Shown piece by piece: positions 28,795 through 36,474 of a DNA stretch of 64,000 nt. Under the pieces are notes generated by a model. It saw nothing but the letters and a program-made list of their open reading frames with translations, was not told the origin of the DNA and searched no databases. Source of the stretch: Desulfobulbaceae bacterium UBA2273 (GTDB taxonomy: Bacteria > Desulfobacterota > Desulfobulbia > Desulfobulbales > Desulfurivibrionaceae); NCBI GenBank assembly GCA_002347095.1, contig DDWZ01000030.1:1-64000 (forward strand), in the 5' to 3' direction. The position numbers and the translations under genes were made by a program. Every line of letters starts with the position of its first letter. The first letter of the stretch is position 1.

Positions 28795-29097
28795 TCATGG
28801 CCGGTCGGCATATTTCTGAAGCGGGGACGGGGAGGATGCGAGGCTTTCCAGCCTTTTCAGTTTGCGCCAGAGGGAAACCCGATCTATGCCCAGCACCTGG
28901 GCGGCCCGGGACTTGTTGCCTGCCACATGGGCCAGCACCCGTTGCACATATTCCTGCTCCACTTCCAGCAGGGTGGGGAATCTGCCTTCCGGCGGATACC
29001 CTTCGAGCACCCCTGAGGCGGCGGCCAGGGGGCGGATCTCAATGCCTTCGCCGCTGACGATGAAGTGGCGGTTTATGGGGGAGGGTTGTTTGTGCAT
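28795..29097 (-). CDS. Stand-alone Fis-type helix-turn-helix protein
   Basis: 100 residues. The C-terminal half contains the HTH_8 pattern of NtrC-type regulators: VLAHVAGNKSRAAQVLGIDR then VSLWRKLKRL. The N-terminal 40 residues carry no receiver or AAA+ domain. It looks like the DNA-binding end of a sigma-54 activator as a separate protein. It could bind the enhancer used by the neighbouring AAA+ regulator (30991) or act alone. It lies in a minus-strand series with receivers and a kinase. Confidence 0.85.
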   Translation of the reverse strand: MHKQPSPINRHFIVSGEGIEIRPLAAASGVLEGYPPEGRFPTLLEVEQEYVQRVLAHVAGNKSRAAQVLGIDRVSLWRKLKRLESLASSPSPLQKYADRP

Positions 29098-29121
29098 TCC
29101 TGTCGGCCCTGGCTGGGATGA

Positions 29122-29574
29122 TTATTGTTTCAGCATGGTTTTGGCGGTGTCATATTCCCCCGCTTCGGCAAAGGCGGCGGCGGTGGCGGAGCTGTCCAGC
29201 AGGTTCTTTTTTGCCTGATGGGCGGTCTTGATCCGTTCCACCAGGATCTCGATGTCAACGGGTTTTTTCAGGTAGTCGAACACACCGAGGCGTCTCGCCT
29301 CGGCCTCGTCCAGGTCGTTGCCGTGCCCGGTCTGGATGATGACCTGGATGTTGGGGTAGATCTGGCGCACCCGCCGCAGCACCTCCATGCCGTCGATGCC
29401 CGGCATTTTCAGGTCGAGGACCATGACGTCGGGCTCTTTTTCGCCCACATAGCCCAGGGCTTGCTCGCCGTTGAGCGCGGTCTTGCTGCCAAGGTCCCGC
29501 AGGTCAAGGCGTTCCGACAGGGTTCTGATGAAATCTTCCTCGTCGTCTACCAGCAGAATTTTGATGTCGTCCAT
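29122..29574 (-). CDS. Response regulator with C-terminal 'FAEAGE' motif
   Basis: 150 residues from the ATG at 29574; the longer frame reads into the neighbour. The receiver is complete: LVDDEED, Asp in VMVLDLKMPG, IQTGHG and LKKPVD. After the receiver, residues ~130-148 carry AAAFAEAGEYDTAK, a short helical motif also found in the next two upstream proteins. It lacks a DNA-binding domain. The motif may be an interaction site or tag shared by proteins of this system. Confidence 0.88.
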   Translation of the reverse strand: MDDIKILLVDDEEDFIRTLSERLDLRDLGSKTALNGEQALGYVGEKEPDVMVLDLKMPGIDGMEVLRRVRQIYPNIQVIIQTGHGNDLDEAEARRLGVFDYLKKPVDIEILVERIKTAHQAKKNLLDSSATAAAFAEAGEYDTAKTMLKQ

Positions 29575-29617
29575 GATGTCCTCAAGGTCGGTTGGCGGGC
29601 AGCAGTGGTGGGCTGTC

Positions 29618-30121
29618 CTATGGTTTTTTCCGGTCGGAGGGGCGTTGTGCCTCCGTATCGTCCTCCAGCAAAGAGAGGGCGGTGTCAAATTCTCCGGCTT
29701 GGGCGAAGGTCGCGGCAGCCATCGCCTCTCCGAAGCGCCTGAGCAGGGATTTTTTTCCCTGCCGTTTTTTCCTCCGGCCAAGGGCGGCGGAAATGGAGTT
29801 TTTCAGGGCGGAGGTGTCAAAGGGGGCGATGAGTTCATCGGCGGCTCCGGCCTGCATCCCGGCGATGGAGAGCGGGATGTTGTCCGGCCGGTTGATGAGG
29901 ATCACCTCGGCCTCGGGTATTTTCTCTCGGAAGGCGAGCAAGGGGTGCAGCGCCTCGCTGCCTGCCTGCCGGATATCGAGCAGGACAATCTCCGTTTCGA
30001 GGGGGGGCAGGGGCGGTGATTCTCTGGACAATGCCACTGTTATTCCCCAGTCCTGCAACAGCTCCTGCATTGTTTCGGCAAAGCCTGCGTCGCTTGAAAC
30101 AATGAGCGCGGTCGCTTGCAT
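29618..30121 (-). CDS. Degenerate receiver-like protein with C-terminal 'FAQAGE' motif
   Basis: 167 residues with receiver-like strand/helix periodicity. The acidic pocket is changed (VSSD instead of a DD pair) and the conserved Lys is replaced (LIAPFD). An Asp remains in LLDIRQ. It is probably not regulated by phosphorylation in the usual way. Residues ~133-150 contain AAATFAQAGEFDTAL, like the neighbours. It is co-directional with the response regulator at 29122 (43 bases apart), consistent with one transcript. Confidence 0.8.
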   Translation of the reverse strand: MQATALIVSSDAGFAETMQELLQDWGITVALSRESPPLPPLETEIVLLDIRQAGSEALHPLLAFREKIPEAEVILINRPDNIPLSIAGMQAGAADELIAPFDTSALKNSISAALGRRKKRQGKKSLLRRFGEAMAAATFAQAGEFDTALSLLEDDTEAQRPSDRKKP

Positions 30122-30144
30122 GGTCGCCTGCCCGGATTCGGTTT

Positions 30145-30441
30145 TTATCGTGCCGATTCCGTGGCGAAAACGCCGTAGGTCATGCGGATGCCGCCCAACC
30201 CCAGCGATTGCAGAAAGTCCTCACCGCCCGGCGTCGGGAGGCTGGGGCTTCCGGCCAGGACAACGGCCTCGGCATGAAGCCCTTCTTCGGCAAAGGCGGC
30301 GGCCATGAAGATCTTTTGAAATTGGTCGATCGCCCTGCGCCGCATGGAGACCGGCGCCATGTTTTGGGCGGTTTCCCATTCTCCTGCCTCGGCAAAGGTG
30401 ATGGCTGTCATCCATTTCTGAAAGGTGTTGAGTGTTTTCAT
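30145..30441 (-). CDS. Small protein built of two 'FAEAGE'-type motifs
   Basis: 98 residues from the ATG at 30441 (a start 45 bases upstream is less likely). Two helical motifs are visible: MTAITFAEAGEWETAQNM near residues 11-28 and FMAAAFAEEGLHAEAVVL near 46-62. The C-terminal 35 residues are Gly-rich and unassigned. It is the first gene after the sigma-54-type promoter at 30511 and thus probably the lead gene of the minus-strand signalling unit. It matches no family I recognise. Confidence 0.75.
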   Translation of the reverse strand: MKTLNTFQKWMTAITFAEAGEWETAQNMAPVSMRRRAIDQFQKIFMAAAFAEEGLHAEAVVLAGSPSLPTPGGEDFLQSLGLGGIRMTYGVFATESAR

Positions 30442-30510
30442 GGCAACCTCCGCAAGTGTTGAGCTTTTCTCCGCGCCCTGAAACAAGCGGGCGGTGTTGT
30501 CTTGTGGTAT

Positions 30511-30526
30511 TACAAGGATCGTGCCA
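30511..30526 (-). promoter_or_regulatory. Sigma-54-type (-24/-12) promoter for the minus-strand signalling unit
   Basis: On the minus strand TGGCAC, five bases (GATCC), then TTGT. The consensus is TGGCAC-N5-TTGC, so only the last -12 base differs. The predicted start lies about 60 bases upstream of the ATG at 30441. A sigma-54 activator gene starts 465 bases away, transcribed divergently. Confidence 0.65.
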
Positions 30527-30839
30527 CTGGTTAATTTTCAATGAAAACAGTATTTTGCGAAAACGAGGCGACATGGCAAAACAGGGGGTAGAAACATTAT
30601 GGAACGTTTGGGAACAGTCGGCGGGCGTGGGATGAAACAATGCCGTTGCCGAAGAGATCAATTGCTCTGGCATCGGGGTAAGCGGCAAACACAAATCATG
30701 AGTTGGTTGCTTGTGCGGTGGGGAAATGATTGATCTGAGCGGAGTGCTAAAAAGATATTGACTTCCCGGCCCATGGTGTTGTATCTGGAACATGTGGGGA
30801 CAATTTGAAACGTTTTTGGTTTTGCAGCCCGCGCCTTTT

Positions 30840-30955
30840 TGCTCTCCCCCTCCCTTGACGGGAGGGGGCCGGGGGTGGGTGAAATTGCATCTGCCTATTT
30901 CATAGTTATTTTCCCCCTCTCCCTAACCCTCCCCGCCAGGGGGGAGGGGACTTTT
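30840..30955. repeat. C/G-tract inverted repeat pair
   Basis: Two hairpins of C-rich and G-rich arms: CCCCCTCCC with GGGAGGGGG (30846-30868) and CCCTCCCC with GGGGGAGGGG (30928-30950). They resemble widely dispersed intergenic repeats. Apart from these and the sigma-54 site, the 549-base divergent gap (30442-30990) holds no gene I can support. Confidence 0.6.
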
Positions 30956-30990
30956 AGGGCTTTTGCAAGAGGATCAATGGTCCGAGGCCA

Positions 30991-32406
30991 ATGGTAGAAA
31001 CCCAAGAAAGAGAAGAAGCCAACATCTTCCGCCCCGATCTCGTTGAGATCCTCAATGGGGTGCCGCACGGGATCGCCCTTGTCGATTCGGATCTCCGGCT
31101 CATTCTGATGAACCGCTTTCTTGAAGCGCTCACCGGCTATTCCGGCGAGGAAACCCGCGGCATATACTGCGATCATGTGCTTCGCAGCAGTCTTGGCAGA
31201 AATGTGCAGATGTTCCGTGAGGCGCTGGAGACCGGGGTTGCCTGCAGCGTCGAGGGCGATATCCTCGGCCTCAACCGTAAAAAGATTCCCATGCGCTTCA
31301 CCGCCACCCCGGTTGTGGAGCCCGCCGGAGGGCGGCAGGCGCTGGTTCTGGTCCTTGAAGACATCGCCGACTGTCAGAAGACAGGAGGCAAGAAGGAGGT
31401 GGGGACGGCCAAGGGGCTGCTGGGGCACAGCCCCAAGATGCAGGAGATCTTTGAACTCCTGCCGGTTCTCGCCCATACCGATTCCTCGGTGCTGATCACC
31501 GGCGAGACCGGCACCGGCAAGGACATTCTGGCCGAGGCTGTCCATCTGGCTTCTCGCCGGAGCAAGTATCCCTTCATTAAGGTGAACTGCGGGGCGCTGC
31601 CGGAAAGTCTGCTCGAATCTGAGCTTTTCGGCCATGTGCGGGGGGCGTTTACCGGAGCGCACGCCGACAAGCACGGCATGTTTCAGCTTGCCCAGGGCGG
31701 CACCATCTATCTTACCGAAATAGGCGATTTGCCCCTGCCGCTCCAAGTGAAGCTGCTCACCGTGCTCGACGACCGGGAATTCTTCCCCCTGGGCAGTCAG
31801 AAGAAGGTCCGGGTCGATGTGCGGCTGATCACCGGCACCCACCGCGATTTGAAGCAGTTGGTGGAGGAGGGCAGGTTTAGGGAAGATCTTTTTTTCCGCC
31901 TCAATGTCCTGCGGGTACACCTGCCGCCCTTGCGCGAGCGGGATGGGGATGTACGGCTGCTCATCGACCATTTCCTCCAGATGTTTGCCGCGAGCTTCAA
32001 GAAAAACGTGAAAAAGCTCTCCGCCCAGGCCTTACGGCTGCTGGGCGGCTATCGCTATCCGGGCAATGTCCGTGAGCTGCGCAATATCATTGAATACGGG
32101 GTCAATATCTGCCGGGGCGAGGTTATCGAGATCGAGCACCTTCCGCCCTCTGTGCTTGCCGATGCGGGCAAACCGCCCAGAGCGGCGGCCGCAGCCGCAG
32201 CGCCCGGGTCCCCGGAATCCGGAAACAAGGATTCCGGAGGGACGGAGGAGCTTCCGGACAACGCCGGAAGCTGGAGCGCCATTGAAAAAAGGAAGATCCT
32301 CACCGCGCTCATGCAGACCGGCGGCAGCCGCACCGGTGCGGCCAAGGCGCTTGGCTGGGGGCGCACCACCCTGTGGCGGAAGATGCGAGAATACGACCTT
32401 GGGTAA
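30991..32406 (+). CDS. Sigma-54-dependent transcriptional activator with PAS domain
   Basis: 471 residues: PAS domain (about 15-125), AAA+ domain (about 145-385), C-terminal Fis-type HTH (QTGGSRTGAAKALGWGR). AAA+ motifs: Walker A GETGTGKD, the sigma-54 contact loop GAFTGA, and the arginine finger in RFREDLFFRLNV. Walker B reads GGTIYLTEIGD, with Thr where Asp is normal, and the sensor-I 'ATN' reads 'GTH'. Both changes may lower ATPase activity. No receiver domain is present, so the signal likely enters through PAS. It is divergent from the sigma-54-type promoter at 30511 and leads an operon with a NifX-like protein, a kinase and a receiver. Confidence 0.93.
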   Translation: MVETQEREEANIFRPDLVEILNGVPHGIALVDSDLRLILMNRFLEALTGYSGEETRGIYCDHVLRSSLGRNVQMFREALETGVACSVEGDILGLNRKKIPMRFTATPVVEPAGGRQALVLVLEDIADCQKTGGKKEVGTAKGLLGHSPKMQEIFELLPVLAHTDSSVLITGETGTGKDILAEAVHLASRRSKYPFIKVNCGALPESLLESELFGHVRGAFTGAHADKHGMFQLAQGGTIYLTEIGDLPLPLQVKLLTVLDDREFFPLGSQKKVRVDVRLITGTHRDLKQLVEEGRFREDLFFRLNVLRVHLPPLRERDGDVRLLIDHFLQMFAASFKKNVKKLSAQALRLLGGYRYPGNVRELRNIIEYGVNICRGEVIEIEHLPPSVLADAGKPPRAAAAAAAPGSPESGNKDSGGTEELPDNAGSWSAIEKRKILTALMQTGGSRTGAAKALGWGRTTLWRKMREYDLG

Positions 32407-32412
32407 AACAGC

Positions 32413-32766
32413 ATGAAGATCCTGGCAACCCTGCAGAACAACGATATCGCCCCGCGCTTCGACCTGGCCACCGAGGTGCTCATCGCCAAGGTCGTCCGGG
32501 GAAAGATTTCCGGGGAGCCGCGCACGGTGCTGCTGCCCGGACCGGGGAGCGATGCGCTGTGCAGCCTGATCATCAAGGAAGAGGTTTCCCTGGTGATCTG
32601 CGGCGGCATCGAGGAGGCGCATTTCCAGTACCTGGTTTGGAAAAAAATAGAGGTGATCGACAGGGTGATCGGCCCTGCGCCACGGGCCATCGAGCTGGCC
32701 ATTGCCAAACAACTGCGGCCGGGGGGTATTGTCCGGACGGAAAGCACGAGGAGGGCCCAGACATGA
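32413..32766 (+). CDS. NifX/NifB-type dinitrogenase iron-molybdenum cofactor-like protein
   Basis: 117 residues, starting 6 bases after the activator stop and overlapping the next kinase start by 4 bases (ATGA). The pattern MKILATLQNNDIAPRFDLA, the VICGGIEEAHFQYL stretch and the small alpha/beta layout fit the family of proteins related to NifX and the NifB C-terminal domain. No nitrogenase genes are near, so a role in nitrogen fixation is not implied. Such domains often bind metal clusters. In this operon it could sense or hold a metal or Fe-S species for the regulators; that is inference. Confidence 0.85.
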   Translation: MKILATLQNNDIAPRFDLATEVLIAKVVRGKISGEPRTVLLPGPGSDALCSLIIKEEVSLVICGGIEEAHFQYLVWKKIEVIDRVIGPAPRAIELAIAKQLRPGGIVRTESTRRAQT

Positions 32767-34517
32767 GCGAAAATCGTTCAAGCAAGCGCAATTGCCCCAT
32801 ATTCTGCGGCCTGTCCGGCAAGGATCTGTCTCCCCAGGCCCGGTACCGGTGCATGTGCAACAGCCTCTTCATCGTGATGCTGGCCATCACCCTGATTCCC
32901 CTGTCGATCACCTCGGGGCTCAATTTTTTCCAGTATCAGCAGCTCGTGCGGGAGGATTCCCGGGCCAATGCCCGCTGGAACGCGGAAAGCGCCAGGGCGA
33001 CCATCAACGCCTACCTGGAAAAACTGGAGGCGGCGATCACCGTGGTTATCGACACCTACAGCTTCGAGGATCTCTCCGACCCCAAAAAACTCGAGCAGAT
33101 TTTCCGGCAGCTCAAGAGGGAGCATCAGGGGCTGGTCGATTTGAGCATTGTGGGTGTGGACGGCATCCAGACCGCCTATGTCGGCCCCTACCGGCTGGCG
33201 GGCAAGGATTACAGCGACAGCCTCTGGTTTCATAAGGCCCTGGCCCGGCGGATGTATGTCAGCGAGGTTTTTACCGGGTTCCGCAATGTTCCCCATTTTG
33301 TGGTGGCAGCCAGCAAGAAGGATCCCTCTTCGGACCGGTACTGGGTGATCCGGGCGAGCATCGACACCGAAACCCTGGATCGTTTTCTGGCCTTGGCCGA
33401 CACCGAGGCGTTGGAGGATATCTTTCTTATCAATGACAGCGGGATTCTGCAAAGCGGTTCCCGCTACCATGGCGACGCCCTGGAGAGTTTCCAGCTCACC
33501 CGCAAACCCAAGCAGAACGACATCGTTATTTTCGAGGAGATGCGCGGCAACAGCAGCTTCTACCGGGCCGTGAGCCGGATTCCGAACACGCCCTGGCTAC
33601 TGGTCCTTGACCAGCAGGGAGCAGAGGCCAGGAAAATATGGCACATCTTCAAAGGGCGGCTGCAGCTCACCCTCGGTCTGTGTTTTCTTGCTTCGGGGGG
33701 GATGGTTTTCTGGCTTTCCCGCTTTTTGGCGGGCAAGTTTCGTGAGGCCGATGAAACGCGCGATTCGATTTTGAGCGAAACGGAACATTCCAACAAGCTT
33801 GCCTCCATCGGGAGGCTGGCCGCGGGCGTTGCCCATGAGATCAACAACCCTTTGGCGATCATCGCGGAAAAGGCGGGGTTGATGCAGGATTTGGTTGGGC
33901 TGGAGCAGGACTTCCGCCACCGGGCAAAATTTCTCGATCAACTGGCTTCCCTGCAAAACGCAGTGGTCCGGGCGAGAACCATCACCCACCGGCTGCTCGG
34001 CTTTGCCCGGCGGATGGAAACCTCCCTGACCCTGGTGCAGCTCAACGCGATCGTCACGGAGGTCTTAAGCTTTCTGGAAAAAGACGCGGCCTACCGCAAC
34101 ATCCATATCATCCTGCAGCTCCAGGAAAACCTGCCGGTCATCCGGGCGGATCACGGTCAGTTGCAGCAGGTGTTTTTGAACGTGATCAACAACGCCATCG
34201 ACGCGATTCGCAGCGACGGCGAGATCCATATCACCTCCCGCCGCGAAAACCAGAAAACGGTGATGGTGGCAATCTCCGATACCGGGCCGGGGATTGCCCC
34301 GGATGTGCTCAAGCACATCTTTGATCCATTTTTCACCACCAAGGGCAACGAGGAGAAAAAGGGCACCGGCCTGGGGCTGTCCATCACCTACGGAATCGTG
34401 CAGAAAATGGGGGGCAGGATTGAGGTGAGCAGCGAGGTCGGAGTGGGCACCACCTTTATCATCACTTTTCCGGTTTACAAAGAAGGCAGCGAGGAAGAAA
34501 GCAATGACCGCGCATAG
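32763..34517 (+). CDS. Cache-domain histidine kinase with N-terminal Cys-rich segment
   Basis: 584 residues from the ATG at 32763, overlapping the NifX-like stop. The first 32 residues contain four Cys (CPIFC and CMC spaced by 14 residues) before the first membrane segment. A periplasmic Cache domain (about 60-285) shares the pattern GFRNVPHFVV with the kinase at 26934. A second membrane segment, [12 protein letters not shown] phospho-acceptor region, then NNAIDAI, DTGPGIA and GTGLGLSIT follow. The Cys residues could bind a metal cluster, fitting the adjacent NifX-like protein. The downstream receiver overlaps by 14 bases. Confidence 0.93.
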   Translation: MSENRSSKRNCPIFCGLSGKDLSPQARYRCMCNSLFIVMLAITLIPLSITSGLNFFQYQQLVREDSRANARWNAESARATINAYLEKLEAAITVVIDTYSFEDLSDPKKLEQIFRQLKREHQGLVDLSIVGVDGIQTAYVGPYRLAGKDYSDSLWFHKALARRMYVSEVFTGFRNVPHFVVAASKKDPSSDRYWVIRASIDTETLDRFLALADTEALEDIFLINDSGILQSGSRYHGDALESFQLTRKPKQNDIVIFEEMRGNSSFYRAVSRIPNTPWLLVLDQQGAEARKIWHIFKGRLQLTLGLCFLASGGMVFWLSRFLAGKFREADETRDSILSETEHSNKLASIGRLAAGVAHEINNPLAIIAEKAGLMQDLVGLEQDFRHRAKFLDQLASLQNAVVRARTITHRLLGFARRMETSLTLVQLNAIVTEVLSFLEKDAAYRNIHIILQLQENLPVIRADHGQLQQVFLNVINNAIDAIRSDGEIHITSRRENQKTVMVAISDTGPGIAPDVLKHIFDPFFTTKGNEEKKGTGLGLSITYGIVQKMGGRIEVSSEVGVGTTFIITFPVYKEGSEEESNDRA

Positions 34518-34872
34518 GATTTTGATTGTTGACGACGAGCTTGATTTCGGGACAACCCTGGCTGAGCGCTTGGAACTGCGGGGCTATGCCGCAAAAGCGG
34601 TGAGCGGCGCCCAGGAGGCGATGGGGGTGCTCGCTGACAATTGGCGGCCGGACGTGGTCCTCCTCGACCTGATGATGCCGGGAGTGGACGGCCTCGCCAC
34701 CCTGGACCTTATCAAGCAGCACGACCCCAAAATTCAGGTGATCATCCTCACCGGACACGGCTCCACCGAGAGCGGCATCCTCGGCATGCAGCGCGGGTTG
34801 TTCGATTACATCATGAAACCGGTGGACATCGGCGAACTGATCGCCAGGATCAACGAGGCCGGCGCCCAATAA
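34504..34872 (+). CDS. Single-domain response regulator
   Basis: 122 residues; IVDDELDF, phospho-acceptor Asp in VVLLDLMMPGVDG, ILTGHG and MKPVDIG. There is no output domain. It overlaps the kinase gene, so it is most likely its cognate partner. How the signal is passed further is unknown; the activator at the operon start has no receiver of its own. Confidence 0.93.
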   Translation: MTAHRILIVDDELDFGTTLAERLELRGYAAKAVSGAQEAMGVLADNWRPDVVLLDLMMPGVDGLATLDLIKQHDPKIQVIILTGHGSTESGILGMQRGLFDYIMKPVDIGELIARINEAGAQ

Positions 34873-34885
34873 AAGGGGATTGTCC

Positions 34886-34913
34886 TTGACCGCCAATGTT
34901 TTTTTGGTATGGT
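34886..34913 (+). promoter_or_regulatory. Candidate promoter for the nhaD-like gene
   Basis: TTGACC (34886-34891), 16 bases, then TATGGT (34908-34913). The start would be near 34920, leaving a ~100-base leader that contains the hairpin at 34936. Confidence 0.4.
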
Positions 34914-34935
34914 TCGGCGTGGGCGAGACTGCCCG

Positions 34936-34974
34936 ATGAGATCCGCGGCGCTCTGCCGCATGGGTCATTTTTTA
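34936..34974 (+). terminator. Terminator-like hairpin between the signalling operon and nhaD
   Basis: Arms ATGA...TCCGCGGC and GCCGC..GGGTCAT pair with two small bulges around a 5-base loop, followed by six T residues. It may end the kinase-receiver transcript or attenuate a transcript from the promoter at 34886. Confidence 0.55.
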
Positions 34975-35017
34975 TTCATTCTTCATAGCCATCCTCTTCA
35001 ACACGAGAGAGCCGATC

Positions 35018-36460
35018 ATGCGTACATCCGAGACCATCATCATAGCCTTCGGCGCTGTTTTGGCGAGCCTGGGGTTGCCTGCGGCTGCTTGTGCCGCAGG
35101 GGGAGGAGGGCATGCCGACATGGGGGTGTCCCTTCCCCTGTACAGTGTCCTGCCGTTTGCGGGCATGCTCCTTTCCATCGCGTTTTTTCCGCTGCTGGCG
35201 CCGAAGTTCTGGCATCACCATTTCGGCAAGGTTTCCGCCTTCTGGGCCGTGGTTCTGGTGATTCCCCTTGTGCTGAAGTACCAGGGGGGCGCAGTGTATG
35301 AAATCCTCCATATCGTGCTGGCCGATTATGTTCCGTTCATCATCCTGCTCGGCTCTTTGTATACGGTGTCAGGCGGGATTTTGCTCAAGGGCACGCTCCG
35401 GGGCACTCCGGCGCTCAACACCGGAATCCTCGCCATCGGCACCATCCTGGCCTCCTGGATGGGAACCACGGGCGCGGCCATGCTCCTGATCCGTCCGCTT
35501 TTAAGGGCCAATGCGCACAGAAAGAACCGGACATTCATGGTCATCTTTTTTATCTTCCTGGTCGCCAATGTGGGCGGCTCGCTCACCCCTCTCGGCGATC
35601 CCCCCCTGTTCCTGGGATTTCTGCGGGGTGTGCCTTTTTTTTGGACCTTTCATCTTCTTCCCCACATGCTGGTGGCGGCAGGCATTCTGCTGACCCTCTA
35701 TTATCTGCTGGACAGGCATTACTACCGCCGGGAAGGGATCACCGCCGCGCCTGACGACGGCGCCCAAGAGCCGATCCGCATCGAAGGCGCATACAACTTC
35801 ATCTTTCTTGCCGGCATTGTCGGGGCGGTGCTGATGAGCGGCATGGCCAAATGGGGCGACATCTCGATTGCCGGCATCCACCGCGGCGTGCAGGATGTGG
35901 TCAGGGACGGCTTGTTGGTCCTGATGGCGGGGCTGTCCATGGCGGTGACCCCCAGGCCCCTGCGGGAAGCGAACGCTTTCACCTGGTTTCCGATTCAGGA
36001 GGTCGCCATACTCTTTATCGGAATTTTTCTGACGATGATCCCGTGCCTCAAGATACTCCAGGCAGGATCGCAGGGCGAACTGGCTTTTCTCATCGCGGCG
36101 GTGCGAGAACCGCTCCATTACTTCTGGATCACCGGCATGCTCTCGGCCTTTCTCGATAATGCCCCCACCTATCTGACCTTTTTGAGCACGGCCATGGGCG
36201 GGTTTTATCCCGGGGTCGCGGAAAGCGAGGCGGTCATGCTCCTGATCAAGGAAAACCCCCTCTATCTCCTGGCTATTTCCGCAGGTTCGGTGTTTTTCGG
36301 TGCGTTTACCTATATCGGCAATGCGCCGAACTTCATGGTGCGGTCCATCGCAGAGGAGGCAGGCACTCCCATGCCCACCTTCTTCGGGTATTTATTCAAG
36401 TATTCCGCGCCCATTCTGGGGAGCGTTTTCGTCGTAATATCACTTCTTTTCTTTATCTGA
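35018..36460 (+). CDS. nhaD: Sodium/proton antiporter, NhaD type (ion transporter superfamily)
   Basis: 480 residues with about 12-13 hydrophobic segments and an N-terminal signal-like segment. Features fitting NhaD in the ArsB/citrate transporter superfamily: GTTGAAMLLIRP in the first half, FLVANVGGSLTPLGDPPLFLG with its polar 'SLTPLGDPP' loop, FLDNAPTYLTFL, and GAFTYIGNAPNFMV near the end. These are the paired re-entrant loops. It exports Na+ in exchange for H+. It lies 14 bases before a universal stress protein gene, suggesting a salt/pH stress unit. Confidence 0.9.
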   Translation: MRTSETIIIAFGAVLASLGLPAAACAAGGGGHADMGVSLPLYSVLPFAGMLLSIAFFPLLAPKFWHHHFGKVSAFWAVVLVIPLVLKYQGGAVYEILHIVLADYVPFIILLGSLYTVSGGILLKGTLRGTPALNTGILAIGTILASWMGTTGAAMLLIRPLLRANAHRKNRTFMVIFFIFLVANVGGSLTPLGDPPLFLGFLRGVPFFWTFHLLPHMLVAAGILLTLYYLLDRHYYRREGITAAPDDGAQEPIRIEGAYNFIFLAGIVGAVLMSGMAKWGDISIAGIHRGVQDVVRDGLLVLMAGLSMAVTPRPLREANAFTWFPIQEVAILFIGIFLTMIPCLKILQAGSQGELAFLIAAVREPLHYFWITGMLSAFLDNAPTYLTFLSTAMGGFYPGVAESEAVMLLIKENPLYLLAISAGSVFFGAFTYIGNAPNFMVRSIAEEAGTPMPTFFGYLFKYSAPILGSVFVVISLLFFI

Positions 36461-36474
36461 CACAAGGGGGCGCC

